Positions 33,012 to 45,985 are shown, counted from the stretch's first letter. The stretch: 64,000 bases of DNA from Ixodes scapularis (GCF_016920785.2 NW_024609836.1:67249596-67313595), one strand, 5' to 3'. Translations and numbers: made by a program. The notes: generated by a model not told the origin, from the letters alone.

Positions 33012-33440
33012 GTATTTAAATAAATGGTATCAATACGAGAGTATTTTGTCATCTTCGATTTTTTTTATTACAAAATACGTATTGTTCCTATAATCTGAGA
33101 CCTTAGATTTCGTTTTAACTCGGAGTAAAAAAAAGACAGCACAGATAAAGAGTGAACTGTAATAGTCTATACATACCTAAAATCAGATGCTTAAAAACAG
33201 AAAAAAAAAAGTTGCAGCTCTAAAATAAAAATTGTTTGCCATAAGACAGAACACCAGGAAAAAGCAATGCATCCATGTGAGTTTAATTTCAAAGAGTAAA
33301 TTTAAACAACAAAGCAAATCCAAAAATGTCATAAATGCGGCGTCTTAAAAAAAAAAAAAATCTGCCAAAAAGTCAATTATTGCATCCATCGCCCATCTCG
33401 TTAATTGCTTGTCCTTCTCTTCATTTCTTTTTTCTTCTTC
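32561..33440. other. AT-rich; no gene; (TA)n tract inside
   Basis: Very AT-rich. A (TA)n microsatellite occupies about 32946-33004 and A runs occur near 33340-33360. The tyrosine/isoleucine ORFs here are translations of the TA tract. Confidence 0.6.
32946..33004. repeat. (TA)n microsatellite
   Basis: About 29 uninterrupted TA units. Confidence 0.95.
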
Positions 33441-33698
33441 CGTGTTTATTCGTGCGCGAAGCACGACAACTTTTCTTATATTAGCATATGTCTACCATCG
33501 CGAAGAGCGCGCAAAATCGAAATCAATTTAGAAATACACCGCCCAAGATTGTATTTGGCCAGTATTTGAACTACAGAAATAGTCAATATATAGTATTTAA
33601 GCACAATTGACAAATATATTCCCCGATATGTTTCTTTTTTTCAAACTCAATATACTGAAAGTATTTTAATTACGTATTTCGAATACTGCTCATCCCTG
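33441..33698 (-). mobile_element. GAGCAGTATTT-type MITE, copy 1 (minus orientation)
   Basis: The reverse complement aligns along its whole length with 63427-63685: ATGAGCAGTATTCGAAATAC, TTAAAATACTT, TATTTGTCAATTGTGCTTAA, CCAAATACAATCTTGG, GCGCTCTTCGCGA and a GAATAAACA end. Rich in GTATTT/AAATAC words. Non-coding. Confidence 0.75.
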
Positions 33699-35210
<1,512 letters not shown>

Positions 35211-35318
35211 AGCCTCGAGCCGAGGAACCCCGAGGAGGAGCAAGCGCTGGAGAAAGCTTGGTCACCTGATTTTACAGAGCAAGGGGAGGGTTATATAGTT
35301 GCACGACGGAGGATGTAA
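35211..35318 (+). CDS. Candidate terminal exon, 35 codons, unknown
   Basis: A pyrimidine-rich tract ending CTCTGCTTTTAG (to 35210) is followed by an open frame starting AGC: SLEPRNPEEEQALEKAWSPD, then FTEQGEGYIVARRRM and TAA at 35316. Composition (Glu/Pro/Gln rich, balanced charge, no low-complexity) is more protein-like than most frames here. There is no upstream ATG in frame, so it would need an upstream exon. No polyadenylation signal was confirmed and the family is unrecognised. Other frames across the same segment are also open (for example 35044-35298), which weakens the call. Confidence 0.2.
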   Translation, partial: SLEPRNPEEEQALEKAWSPDFTEQGEGYIVARRRM

Positions 35319-35626
35319 ACTTTTTAGCCACGGGGTTCCTTCGTGCATCAGCTTATTCAACGCATTTGACCCCCCTCTGATATACGCAATGTCGTCTTAA
35401 TTATATTAGGGACGATATAACCCATAAATGAATAGCCACCTTGGACTTACCCTCCGTTTGACGACATATCCCACAACGACTCGATGACGTCAAGTACAGG
35501 ACTTGTCTTCAATAAATGGTATTGGATGGAGTGAGCGTTTACGGGGCGTGGACGTTTTGTCCCGAGTGAAGGCTGCTTGCGTCAACGCAGGGGATCGCCA
35601 GTCGGCGTTCGCCTGTTGGGACGCAA

Positions 35627-35949
35627 CACACTAAACATCGTAACGCCCTTGTGGGTGTAAATGGCTTGTCCTATAACTAACACCCATTTGGGTGTAGCAA
35701 AACGCCCTAAACAGAGGGCGTTAATCATAACGCCCCTAAAATAGGGCGTTTTTTCCCTAACACCCTTAAAGGACGGCGTTATTCCGAACACCTTTCAATT
35801 AGGGTGTGATTCCTCTGTACACCTTTTTATTAGGGCGTTATGTCTGCGCAGTACGCCCTCTAAATTGTGTGTATCACCGCCAGAAAGGGAAATAAAAAAG
35901 GCACGATTACCAACACCCATAAAGTAATGCGTAATAACCCAAAAGAGTG
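35627..35949. mobile_element. CACACTAAAC-terminus element with palindromic CGCCC words
   Basis: It begins CACACTAAACATCGTAACGC. Inside are many facing words such as AACGCCC/GGGCGTT and AACACCC/GGGTGT (for example AACGCCCTAAACAGAGGGCG followed by TT). It ends near GGGTTATT-inverse words and AAAGAGTG. The left end matches the right end of the element at 38463-38716 in 20 of 22 bases. Non-coding. Confidence 0.7.
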
Positions 35950-36448
35950 CACGAGAAAATGACTGCAAATGACTGGTTCACTTTTTATTTTTTAATCAAG
36001 GTTCTAACAGGTTCTACAGAATTCTCTATAGACGATTGCAAGCAGGTCATCTGGCCGCAGCCATGTCTCTGCTTATGCGGGCACGTGCGTGCAATTACAA
36101 GCGTGCTAAAGGGCAAAGCTACGTTCACGCGCACGTCATCAAACTTGGCGAAGTCAAGACTGAAAGAAATATTTCTCTTTTACCCTCGCAATTCCACCAC
36201 GACCGAGACGCTCCTAAACCAGTGGCGGTCCGTGCGTGTAAGGTCATGAATATTTCAACCGGATATTGCTTCATAACCCCTTCAAATTGTACAACCGAAG
36301 GCCCTAGTTGAATCTCCAACTGTACTTTTCTTGTGACGTTTATGCTTTCTTGCACTGGTGACGTGGACAAAACTGACAAGCTAGCAAAGACGGTACGACC
36401 AGGAGTTGCTTGGGACGCAAGCGGCAGTTCATGTTTGTAAACCGTAAA

Positions 36449-36691
36449 ATAGTCTATTGAAACGGAAGCAGGGAGGCTATGTTTGACAAATGTTTCGTTA
36501 CTCCTAAAAATAAACGGAAGTGGCGGAAGTGACGATATCGCGTTTGATTGGTTAGAGGTTCAATGACGAAAGTTACTTATTTTCGCCATTTGACCTTCCA
36601 ACCAATCAAACGCGATCGTGGCTTCTGTCACTTCAGTTTCTTTTTAGGAGAAATGAAACATTTGTCGAACATAGCCCCCTTGGAATACTAT
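36449..36691. mobile_element. 243-bp foldback MITE
   Basis: Left arm: ATAGTCTATTG, GGCTATGTTTGACAAATGTT, CTCCTAAAAATAAACGGAAG and GCGTTTGATTGGTTAGAGG. Right arm inverted: CCTTCCAACCAATCAAACGC, CTTTTTAGGAG, AACATTTGTCGAACATAGCC and CAATACTAT-like sequence. The centre is near 36570. Confidence 0.85.
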
Positions 36692-36713
36692 CAGAAGCAT
36701 GCTTGAAGAGTAC

Positions 36714-37082
36714 TTACAAATAAAACAGCGATCTCATGTAATCCGTGACAGATGCATAATCCGATTCGGGCAGCACAGAACTATCCACAAACACAATGTC
36801 GAGGATGAAGCGGTCGCTCACATTCAGCGGAAGTTTCGCGGTCGCCGATGAGCACCTCTCTGTCGTGATAGATGCGTAATCCGATTCGGGCAGCACAAAA
36901 CAACGCAAACACAATGCCGAGGTTGAAGGCGGTCGATCACATTCAACGGAAGTCTCGCGGCCGCCGATGAGAAGCTCTTTGTCGAAATGCGTCCACCAAA
37001 TACAGCACGATAATTCCATGGAATCCGACGAAATAAACAACCATTTCCGAAAAGTTGTCATGGATGTATTCCGGCCGTTCAC
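36714..37082 (-). other. Minus ORF (122 aa) built on a 119-bp tandem duplication
   Basis: An open minus frame from Met at 37082 to a stop at 36714. Two direct copies of about 119 bp (about 36747-36865 and 36866-36984) give the peptide VLPESDYAS twice. Shared DNA words are ATCCGATTCGGGCAGCACA, AACACAATG and GCCGATGAG. An overlapping frame (36943-37131) reads RRERPEYIHDNFSEMVVYFV and GFHGIIVLYLVDAF, a possible membrane segment. No domain is recognised, and no splice sites or promoter were confirmed. It may be a decayed exon or chance. Confidence 0.25.
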
Positions 37083-38462
37083 GACGAAAAATCACGGCCG
37101 CGACTGAACCACACGAAAAACAGGAATACACTGACGGGCGCCCCCCGTTTTGTAAACCGGGCCTACGTGGCCCCTACAACTCACCATAACTTGGCATACG
37201 GCAAAGACTACGGCCCCAGTGAGCCCATCAGCGCGTCAGAGCGAATCACGTGCAAATTTCCGTCCAAGCGTCCTTGTCCTACGGAGAGCGATCACGTGTT
37301 TTGCGCCACCCCTCTGATTTGCTAGAAGTGGCCTTCGCACTCGCTCACAGCAACACGAAGACACAAAAGAAGGTTTGGAGGCTTATCAGAAGACGAGGTC
37401 AAAGGGGGTTGGACAAAGCCGCTAATCTCCCTCTGCTGCTTTGTACTGCCACCGGCCCTGCCCAGGGAAGGTCGCGAAATCGGACTCGCCAGGGCTTGCT
37501 TTGCGTAGTACAACCTTGAGCGTCTCAAACTGCCACTCCTGTAGACGCGCATGAACTGGTACGGACCGCGAGATCACAAGATAAATACGAAAAAACATTT
37601 TTAACGCCGCCGAAGACGCGGTTTCACATGCTCCAAAAAAAAAAAAAGCGTCGGAAAGCTAGATATTTCGGTGTCATTGCGCAGAGATATGAGTCGCGTC
37701 CCTGGGGGTGTCATTAATCCGGCACTTTCGATTGTCTTGCGACATTGTTTCTTCAGAGCTACACTCCAAAATAAAGTATCAGTGAAGGTGCTATAAGTAG
37801 TGCGAAACCCAGTCAGGTAAGTTTGTAATATCCGAAATGAGGGCGCCACAGTTTTTTCAAGTCTTCAGCTTAGAAAGTCTTTCTCAGGTTAAAAGTAAGC
37901 AGATTCTCTTTCACTTAATCTTGCCTTGTATTGTTTTTTAACGTCGGATTTTGGACAGTGAAGAAATAGAAATACCTCGCCGGCATAGCCGATTCACGCA
38001 GGACACTCTTGACAGTCGACCCAAAACGGCGCCACGTACGGTATCTCAGGATAGCGTCGGCGCGACCCATCCCATTTTTCAGATATTGGCTAGACCAAAA
38101 TAATATCGGCACAATCTTTCCGATTTAATTCCATAACAGCGCAATAGTGTGTGCTGCCTAGGCTGTATATTTACACGTCTTCATTCTTTTTTTTTTTTTT
38201 TGCGAGCGGAGATGAGTTTTTTTATAATCAAGGTTGAACCGATAAAACTGATGCACGCGCGAAACGTAATTTTAGGCTCGTGTCAGACGAAGAATTCAAT
38301 AGGGGTTGCAAAAACTATTCTCTAGCACTTCCTAATCATACGCGACTCCGTGTGGCGATTAATTACACTGGATGTTTGTACCGCCGTACATCAGCAACAG
38401 TTTCACCAAACCAATAAATATGAGCGGCTATGAAATCGTGGGTGTATTTGACAGCATCATCA
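37083..38462. other. No supported gene
   Basis: The segment 37120-37520 is GC-richer with ORFs on both strands (89 and 76 aa), neither recognised. An A run at about 37635-37647 and a T run at about 38189-38201. Confidence 0.4.
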
Positions 38463-38716
38463 TTACGCCCCTTTCACACCGTGTGGATGAACGGCGTAAA
38501 ATTCGCCCATACACCCTTTTTACACGATTTGAGACACCATCGCTGCAAGTGGGGTGTAAAGAGGGCGTGTAAAGGGTGTAAAACCTCAGCACACCCTTTT
38601 TACACCAACCGATATTCAGAAATCGTGTAAAAAGCGTGTAAAAAGGGTGTTCTTCCTAACCTACACCCTTCCTACACCCTTTTTACACGATTATGGGTGT
38701 TACAATGTTTAGTGTG
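38463..38716. mobile_element. ACACCCTTTTTACAC array element, CACACTAAAC terminus
   Basis: CACCCTTTTTACAC and its inverse GTGTAAAAAGGGTG alternate through the segment. The right end GGGTGTTACAATGTTTAGTG, then TG, is the inverse of the left end of the element at 35627. The left end is eroded. A single word of the same kind (ACACCCTTGAGGGTGTAAC) is at about 18591. Confidence 0.7.
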
Positions 38717-38967
38717 AAGGTTGACTTCATCGAAGCACCTAATATATACCGATTGCCATCTTGTTTCAGTTTAAACACTATACAAGTTAACAAAAGAAAC
38801 TTTCCGGGAATATTATATAGACCCCGAAGAGACAAAATGAAAATAAAGTTTTTTTCTAATAATGGTGCGAAGGATGAAGAGAGGAGAGCAATTCGCTCGG
38901 AATAATTCACTCCACCCGCTCGTTGTACACCGGGAGTGTATATGAAATTGAGATACGGGATTTGGAC

Positions 38968-39061
38968 GGGAAGTCACCGGCACTGAAGTGACTTCCCAAA
39001 AACAAGGTGACAGCCCCAAAACAAAGCTATCGCTCGGTCACAGTCACTGTCAGTGACTGTG
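38968..39061. repeat. Two short perfect palindromes
   Basis: GGGAAGTCAC with GTGACTTCCC (10-bp arms, 38968-38997), and a 23-bp palindrome at 39039-39061: CACAGTCACTG, T, CAGTGACTGTG. They could be cruciform-forming or leftovers of a foldback element. Confidence 0.8.
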
Positions 39062-39391
39062 TCTTCTTTCGCGATTCTAATCACGAAGGAAGAAGTGGCC
39101 CCCTCTCATTTTGAACGGCTAAAATTTTTGTTTCAAATGAAATAGATCTAAACGGTTTCGTTACCGATTTCACGGGAAGATGTGTGGTACGGTAAATGTT
39201 TGTGTACGCATCCGTGGATATCAGCTAGGCGTTGCCTAGAGAAATGCCATGCTGCACAGCGCAGTTTTTTTTTTTTTTTTGCCCAAGCATATTTGCATGT
39301 TGCTTTGTAATTCGCCGAGATATCCCTTCGTAATACGGGTTACTAAGCAAGCGAACTGGTAAACAATCATAAAGTAAAAAGGAAACAAAAG

Positions 39392-39468
39392 AACCTTGAG
39401 ACTAGGGACAAAAAAATGTGACAAGGCAACACTGTAGTGTTCCATTTTTTGTCCATAGTCTCAAGGTT
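39392..39468. repeat. Hairpin with ~27-bp arms
   Basis: AACCTTGAGACTAGGGACAA (continuing AAAAATG) pairs with CATTTTTTGTCCATAGTCTC (continuing AAGGTT), one clear mismatch, loop about 22 nt. Part of a minus ORF is an artefact. Either a tiny MITE or a transcribed hairpin. Confidence 0.8.
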
Positions 39469-39496
39469 TTTTTTTCATTATAATCCCTCCTTAGAT

Positions 39497-39535
39497 TGCA
39501 CCAACTGGCTCTCAAGTGCTCTGCGCGAAATCATA
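39497..39535 (+). repeat. Solitary AAGAGCC-family arm
   Basis: ACTGGCTCTCAAGTGCTCTG then CGCGAAATCAT resembles the right arms at 19154-19193 and 61950-61980. No partner arm nearby. Confidence 0.45.
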
Positions 39536-41229
39536 TGGCACTCCAGATTTTTTAGAGTGAATTTTTCATTAATTGCGTGTGACAGTTTCGGATCGTGTTG
39601 GGATCGATGTGTATGTAGCATTCATTAATTTATTCACTCGCTCATTCAATTTCTCCATTGTCAGTGGCACACATGCAGCTAAACGCACTTTTATAGTGGT
39701 GCGCTACGACGTACTAATAAGAACTACCATCTGAATAACAAATGTCGACACGTCCGAATGAAGAAAAGACGTCAATACACTTTCTAAATGTTTGCTCGCC
39801 TCCCGAAATATCAATATCAAGTGTATCCAAGTTGGATTCGAATTCGTTCAAAACCCACGTTGCGGACGGGCAATAATATCAGCGGCTAACCGTTTACACG
39901 AATGCGATTGTAGCGCTTCAAAGCGAGCCGGGACCAATCACACGCATCCTGTTCTTCCTCTTCCCATCTGCTACCAATCAAAATAGTCGAGTCTCAATTT
40001 GATGAGCTTATCTGCTCGGATCCATCTAAACGGCATTAGCGCACACGTAGAGAGAAGAGATGCGCCATTACCGTTTAGGTGTTTAATTACCAACTAGCCC
40101 AATTATCAACCCCTTTACAGGTTGCATTCATGTAAATGCAGCCAGTGTTGCGTAAAACGGAAGGATTATGCTACCATGAGCGTGCACGACTTTTGACCAT
40201 TGTGAGGTATACACGTGAATATACAAAGTTGAGCAGCGTGATCAACAACACCATTCACAATCTTATAAAACAACATGAAATGCCCCAAAAAAAAGGAAGT
40301 GTTCACGATGAGCCACCAGATCGCTGCACAAGGGTGAGAGATATTTCACACCCCAAGACGCGAAGCTTCCTGCGCGCGATCCACCAAGTTGTTCGCATTC
40401 TCACTCACAGTCGCCGACAGTTTAAGAAATGGCGGGGGGTGGTGGCTTATTATTATTATTTCTTTTTGCGCTACGTGATGGATTGTTTGGTTCTGCCCGA
40501 GGAGCGACAATATAAGATGTTGGGGACTCGCTATACCCTGCCCTTTCTTAAGTTGTCGGGGACTATACAGGTCAATCGAGCTCGAGGAAGACTGCAGCCG
40601 AAGAAAAATTATTTACGTTGTTTGATCGATCGATACAGTGTCTCTCGGAATATGCAAGGTTGTTTTTCTTTTTTTGGAAATGCAAAGTTTTTCTCAAGGT
40701 TTTTCGAAATAAGTGCGAACATTAACTATAATAATGCCGGAAGGAAGAAAACACTAAGTATTAAATTTTTTTCTTGATATGCGAAGACAAACGGACTTAT
40801 CGATGATTATTTTTTATCAAGGTCCTCAAATGGCGGTCCTGCATTCATTCCATCGTGTACGAGTACTGTGCTTGACTGGAGCGCCAAAAACCCTTTCAAA
40901 CTATTAAACCTTGAATTGGGGCGTAGCGGCAAAACCATCTACTACCGTTGTCACGTAAACAAAAAAAAAAAAAAAAAAAAAAAAAAAACTTTGCGGATTA
41001 CTTTTGCGCTGCGCGCGAAGTAGTTCTGAACAAGATTTGGTTGTCGAAGCAATGAAAAACGATGATTTTGGCGTCTGAAACGTGCGCCCTGAAATAAAAA
41101 AAGACATTACCTTATCTAAGATGCACGTATACATTTATCTTTATTCAACGCATATGAAAGTGGAAATTTGTAACGTTCCGCGAGGAGAAGGAACTTTTTC
41201 TACTGCGGTTTTTGAGGGGAATACGAGTA
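39536..41229. other. No supported gene; longest anonymous ORF
   Basis: Contains a 213-residue plus ORF (40136-40777) with AT-biased composition, a YYYYFF run and no recognisable domain. Without splice or homology support I treat it as a chance ORF. An A run lies at about 40961-40988. Confidence 0.4.
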
Positions 41230-41400
41230 CTCTCGAGACCGGTTATGTCCGGAAATCAACGGGAATCGGAAATCAATTCGCTATATGCGGCATTTCGTTA
41301 TAACCGATTTCGGTTATAACGAAGCGCAAAAGAAAATGAGGAATATACCTTCTCTGCCGCTATTTCGTTATAGCCGACTTCGTTATAACCGGTCTCGACA
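41230..41400. mobile_element. ~170-bp MITE, TCGAGACCGGTTAT termini
   Basis: Termini TCGAGACCGGTTAT and (inverse) ATAACCGGTCTCGA are perfect 14-bp inverted repeats. Inside is a 26-bp palindrome at 41296-41321 (CGTTATAACCGA, TT, TCGGTTATAACG) and repeated TATTTCGTTATA words. Confidence 0.85.
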
Positions 41401-41574
41401 GCATTTAGAATAATCAGGGCCTACGAACTCGACCTCCTCTTCCTCCATGAAACGTCGTCACAGTCGAACGGCGCCAACTCGGCGATTGGACCCGAGCCTA
41501 ATCCCCAACGTCGTTCGACGCGTTGATTGGAGACGAGGCCCGGCCGAACGCTGACGTAGCCCTCCTGACCAATC

Positions 41575-41790
41575 AGATCGCTTCTTGCGCAGGAGTTGCG
41601 GTGACGTCAGAACGACGGCAAGCTCTGATTGGCTTCAATTGAAAGGATAGTGGGTAGACCTCGATGCTATATGCCATAAGGTATGCCCACTATTCTTTTT
41701 TCTTTTTTTAATCAGCCAATAAGAGCCGGCGTTCTGACATCATCGAAACCGCTGTGCAAGAAGCAGACGAACTTGCGTTCAGCATGTCCG
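41575..41790. mobile_element. CRE-foldback MITE family, copy 3
   Basis: Left arm: CTTCTTGCGCAGGAGTTGCG, GTGACGTCAGAACG, AGCTCTGATTGGCTTC and GGATAGTGGGTAGACCTCGA. Right arm: CCCACTATTC, AATCAGCCAATAAGAGC, GCGTTCTGACATCATCG and AAGAAGCAGACGAACTTGCG. The outer left 10-15 bp are eroded. Confidence 0.8.
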
Positions 41791-43080
41791 TTCTTACACC
41801 ACCGGGCGCTCTGATTATCTGATTCGCTTCTTGAGAAGGCTGTTGAGCGAACCTACCGCCACATATATACTTTCTGTTCAATATAAGTGCCACCGTTCTC
41901 TCTAGAACCGCCGTGTCATTCAGTAACAACGTTATATGTTTTCCCTTAAAGAGAGGTGTCAAGGGTGGTCCACAAGCGCGCAGAGAGTGCCGACAGATGT
42001 AAACAAGCGTATAGATATGTTCTCTTTGGCGGTAATATAGCCGATCGGTGCAACGAACTGGAAGGCGGCGGCTCGTGCGGCTGCAGCGCCGTATAATCGA
42101 GGGGAAACCCCAAACAGCGGGTGGCGCGTCGTTAGGCCACCTCGGCGAGCTACGATGGCAAGGTCGATCCATGCATCGCTGATTCACTGCGAACCGCCCG
42201 TTGTCTAGAGTTGCCCAGACACCGCGAGAAAAAAGAAAAAAAAAGTGACGGTATTTGCTTAATTCGGTTTGCTCGCCAAACCGTCGAAACTGCCATCATT
42301 TTTACTTGGATGTTGCTTCTTCGTTTTTTGTATACGTTCAAGTATACGAGAAGCGAAACGACGCTGAAAAGTACAGGCGAGTTGGAATCCTGCGAGTGGG
42401 GTTTTTCAAAGCGTTAAAACAGTAAGAAATGCAGAAGGAAAAAAAGTGACAGAGAGCGCCTCAAACTCCTTGTGTGCACCATCTTGTCTTTGTCGTCAAT
42501 GGCGCAGACGGAACTGCTCCTTATTCTTTACAACTTTGTGAGAGGAACACACTATTTACAATTTGGACTTTTTATGTACGATGACCAGCTTTTCTTCTCT
42601 TCTTAAAAAAAGAACTACAACGTGTTTCATTTTTTTAATAGTAGCATTTTCATAGGACAGCTCCTCTCCGTGTCTTAGATGTGCATAGCCTCGATGACGT
42701 AATCATGTCACGTGACGAAATGACGTCACGAGGCCTCACAATTTCTAATTTATTCTTATAGGCGCGGACAGCAACTAAGAAACTTAGGGGCGTGACTTAT
42801 CGGGCTTCTTGACTCGTGATTGGTTCTGTATTCTTACTGGCAAACGCTGGCCGCGGAGCGGTAATGAACCCGGTGTGGGCAAGTGCGGGCTCGTTAATAA
42901 AAACGGTGTGTTGGTCGATGGGAGGCTTTGACTATTCTTCTAATCCGAACAGAAATAATATGAGAATGGGAAAGAGAGGGAGGGGGATGTTTATTCGCAA
43001 GCAGGAAGTGCTTCTCTTTATTTGCTGTATACGCGTTAACCTTCATAAAACACTGTTGGCTGCACCGCGTCATTTTTTTT
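41791..43080. other. No supported gene
   Basis: The 159-residue minus ORF (41708-42187) overlaps the MITE and is not recognised. A CACGTGAC site lies near 42710. Otherwise unremarkable. Confidence 0.4.
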
Positions 43081-43740
43081 TTATTTCCCCGTAACGTATA
43101 GTAACATATTCGGTGCATTTTCAGTGCAGTAACGGATAACGTACTTGCGTTACTTATTCCGATTAACATAGTTAGGTTACTCGTGACGACTTCTTCCCAA
43201 AACTTAAAAAAAAAAAAACTATAAATTACGCTTCATTTTTTTTTTTGTATGTTTCTGCGTGCCAAGTCATATGAATTCTTGCACTCGTCACACGTATACC
43301 CTTAAAAGTTTTCCTCTCTTTTCTCCCGCAAGCGCTTCCACTTTAGGGCCGGTTCGCACAGCCCCGTTTCCCTATACGGTATACGTTGCGTCAGGAAAAC
43401 GCAAATCACGGGGGCATCTGCGCTTTATATTATGCCTGGATACCAGTTTAAGAAGATAGTCGCTGCACGCGACATTCGAGACACGAATGTTTCCGTGACC
43501 TATATACGTAGCGCCTTAAAAAAAAAATGCATGCTTTAAAAAAAAACAAAAAAAAAACGACGTTTACGTTTTTTTGTTTTTTTTTTTTGGCGTCGAACAA
43601 CGTAAAAAGAAACGCGAAATTAATGTGGGTTACTTTTTATCCGTAACGATAACGCGTTCCTTTTATTTGTAAGAATAACGAGTAACGCATTTCATTACTT
43701 TATTTCTTTAGTAACGCCTACAACACTGCTTTAGAACCGA
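43081..43740. repeat. AACG-rich inverted-repeat region, CAACACTG end
   Basis: GTAACG/CGTTAC words recur from 43092 to 43716 (CAGTAACGGATAACGTAC, CCGTAACGATAACGCGTTCC, AGTAACGCCTACAACACTG). The right end resembles the CAACACTG terminus at 27318. A and T runs facing each other at 43520-43590 make a hairpin. Probably a decayed hAT-like MITE; the left end is unclear. Confidence 0.5.
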
Positions 43741-44105
43741 TTCGTTGGGAGCTTGTTCGTCCTTGTCGGTTTACGGAGGACGCTCATGTGCTGTTTTATT
43801 TGATTTCTTTCTTTTTTTTTTTTTTTGAAAATTGATATACGAAGTTGCGTTTTTTACATAGATCAACACGATGCTTTCAAGTTCAGATAAACAAATTTTA
43901 TATATCAGCAACTTATCGACAAGTTATATAGATCAACACGACGTTCACAATCGAGTTCGCTTTTGCCCACTCCCTTTGTGGGCACTGCTTGGACTTGCGC
44001 AAAAGCCATGCGTTTCTCGTGAACGGTGCAGTGTTTTGCGCATGCGCCGTGCAGACACTATAGCGTTACCGCAACGGGTCAGAGCCGCTTGCTCACTCAA
44101 CTCGC

Positions 44106-44160
44106 TGACGTCACGTGACTGCGGTGGCGCTGCTATCGGTACCGAGCATGCGCAGTGCCC
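44106..44160 (+). repeat. Dispersed 55-bp repeat R2, copy 1
   Basis: TGACGTCACGTGACTGCGG, TGGCGCTGCTATCGGTACC and GCATGCGCAGTGCCC align with the reverse complement of about 54971-55022. Contains a CRE word and a GCATGCGC word. It could be regulatory or a repeat fragment; the 193-residue minus ORF over it is not credible. Confidence 0.65.
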
Positions 44161-45904
44161 ATCTCCTGGTCGTGTGGGCGAAGCGGGCTTCTTTCTAAAC
44201 GCTACGTTGGTGTATACTTTATATACGGACGTCGAGTGATTCGGGAATATCGTGTTATATACAAAGTGCACGGCATTAACTTTTCTTAGAAGCGCTTCAG
44301 CCATATTTGTTTTTCTGCCATTTTTTGTTTTGGTGATACTATCGCATAAGCGCGCCGGCCCACTTGCACAGGGACATAAAGGAGAAGGTATAGTCACACT
44401 TAAATGCCGCAGGTGGTTTCGCGATTTCCCCGTGTGTAAAAGCTTCGAAAATCGCAGGGTAAAATTTCGCATAGAATTTATTACCGCGTGATATCTTTTC
44501 TTGCCAGTCGTTCTGAGGTATAACACCTGCGTTTCGATCGAAAGGAGTGTTTTTATCGCGCGAGTAATTCCGAGTAATCATTTCGGCCGGCACAAGTGCA
44601 TTCACACATATTGCGCTCTTAACGAGACACCCAAAGAAATTGTTTCGAGAAACTTGTTCGTCTATATAGCTCCGTATACAAGCAGCTCTTTACTTTCAAA
44701 CTGTCTGTCTGTACTTGATCACTTTATTGTTGCAGTATTGTTTTTTTTTCGCGGAAGTATAAAAATAACAACAGAAAAGAACAATAATAATGCTTTCTGA
44801 CGTCATCAAAAAAGATTTAAAAAAAAGAGTAGATTCTGGCGATCTTTAATTATTGTCGATGGGACTGTGTATCAGATACGCACACGAGACCTCGATGGAT
44901 GAAGCCGCCGTATCATGCACTGCTATAAGTCAACATACGAAGGGCAGTTTGTGGACACCCTCCTTGTATGACGCTTATGCACATTGGTCGCACAGGAAAC
45001 ATGTTCGAATGACGCATTATTTATGAAGGAACGTAGCGTGCCCGCGGAAGATTCTGCCATCATGTTGACAGCGGCCATAACGGCTCTTTGTATCATGCGC
45101 ACACGAGCAGCTACGTGGCTCTGGCTTTATGGTATACACGGCATCGACCGAAAAGCGTCGAGAAACCCCTTCGCGCGTTGTTATGTTAAGAGTCTGACGA
45201 GAAGCAAACTTGTGTTTGCTTCTCGTCTCTTCTCCCGTGAGGTGTACCTTGCAGGGTGAAAGTATAGAGTAGCAGGCGTGAAATACAAAGGCGCTTTGTG
45301 TAGTTCCCCTAACGCGATACTTATTGTATCTTGTTGACTTTTTTTTAACGAAGTGACGAGTTAGTTATTATTTTCCGTGAAAAGAAGCGACTAAGGTATT
45401 TTCGATATGGTCCAAAAATTTGACATAGGAGTTCTCTACAGTTCGCCTTTTCTATTTGTGGAGACAAGCCAGATATCTACACAGCGCGACACTGTTAATG
45501 CGAACAAACAATTGCAGTTTCTTTTTTTTTTTAATTTTGAGGTTATCCTAAAAACTATTATGGTAGTCGAAACGGTTCACTTATGGTCGAAGTAAAAGAA
45601 AAAATGGGATCTGACGATACCTTTAAAAAATAAGCTTAAAAATATCGCCAATATGTTCGCGCGAACAGTGTCGCGGAGTGTAGAAGCAGCTAAAAAATGT
45701 GATTACTCATCGTTTCTCATCTATTTCCCTGTCATGACTCAAGATGTATTTTACTATAAGCCTGCCTTCTATTAACGAACAAACTTGTAAGTCCTTACTT
45801 CCATGTGTAACCGTGCCCTTCCAGAGTTCCACTCGCTCCACGCTGATTCGTTTGTCACCTTGATTGCACATCCGATTTGCATGATGTAGAATGTTCATTG
45901 AAAG
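44161..45904. other. No supported gene; one tight hairpin
   Basis: A perfect 14-bp stem with a 4-nt loop lies at 45196-45227: GACGAGAAGCAAAC, TTGT, GTTTGCTTCTCGTC. No gene is supported. Several short ORFs are unrecognised. Confidence 0.5.
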
Positions 45905-45985
45905 CGGATGGATAGACACAAGTATATACGGGTGAATTAACCCTCGTAATCGAGCGGCTGCTTGCGCCACCTAACCACACTTTAA
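45905..45985 (-). mobile_element. Retrotransposon 3'-tail hairpin, copy B
   Basis: On the minus strand: GTGGTTAGGTGGCGCAAGCA, GCCGCTCGATTACGAGGG, then TATCCATCC. Same order (hairpin, CGATT, ATCC tail) as the end of the retrotransposon at 10931-14161. The body, if any, would lie to the right; it is not recognised. Confidence 0.6.

Noticed and set aside
40136..40777. 213-residue ORF, the longest anonymous frame outside repeats
   Set aside because: AT-driven composition with YYYYFF and Lys/Asn-rich runs, no domain, no promoter or splice sites. A frame of this length is expected by chance in 64 kb.
43945..44526. 193-residue minus ORF
   Set aside because: It covers dispersed repeat R2 and has no recognisable domain.
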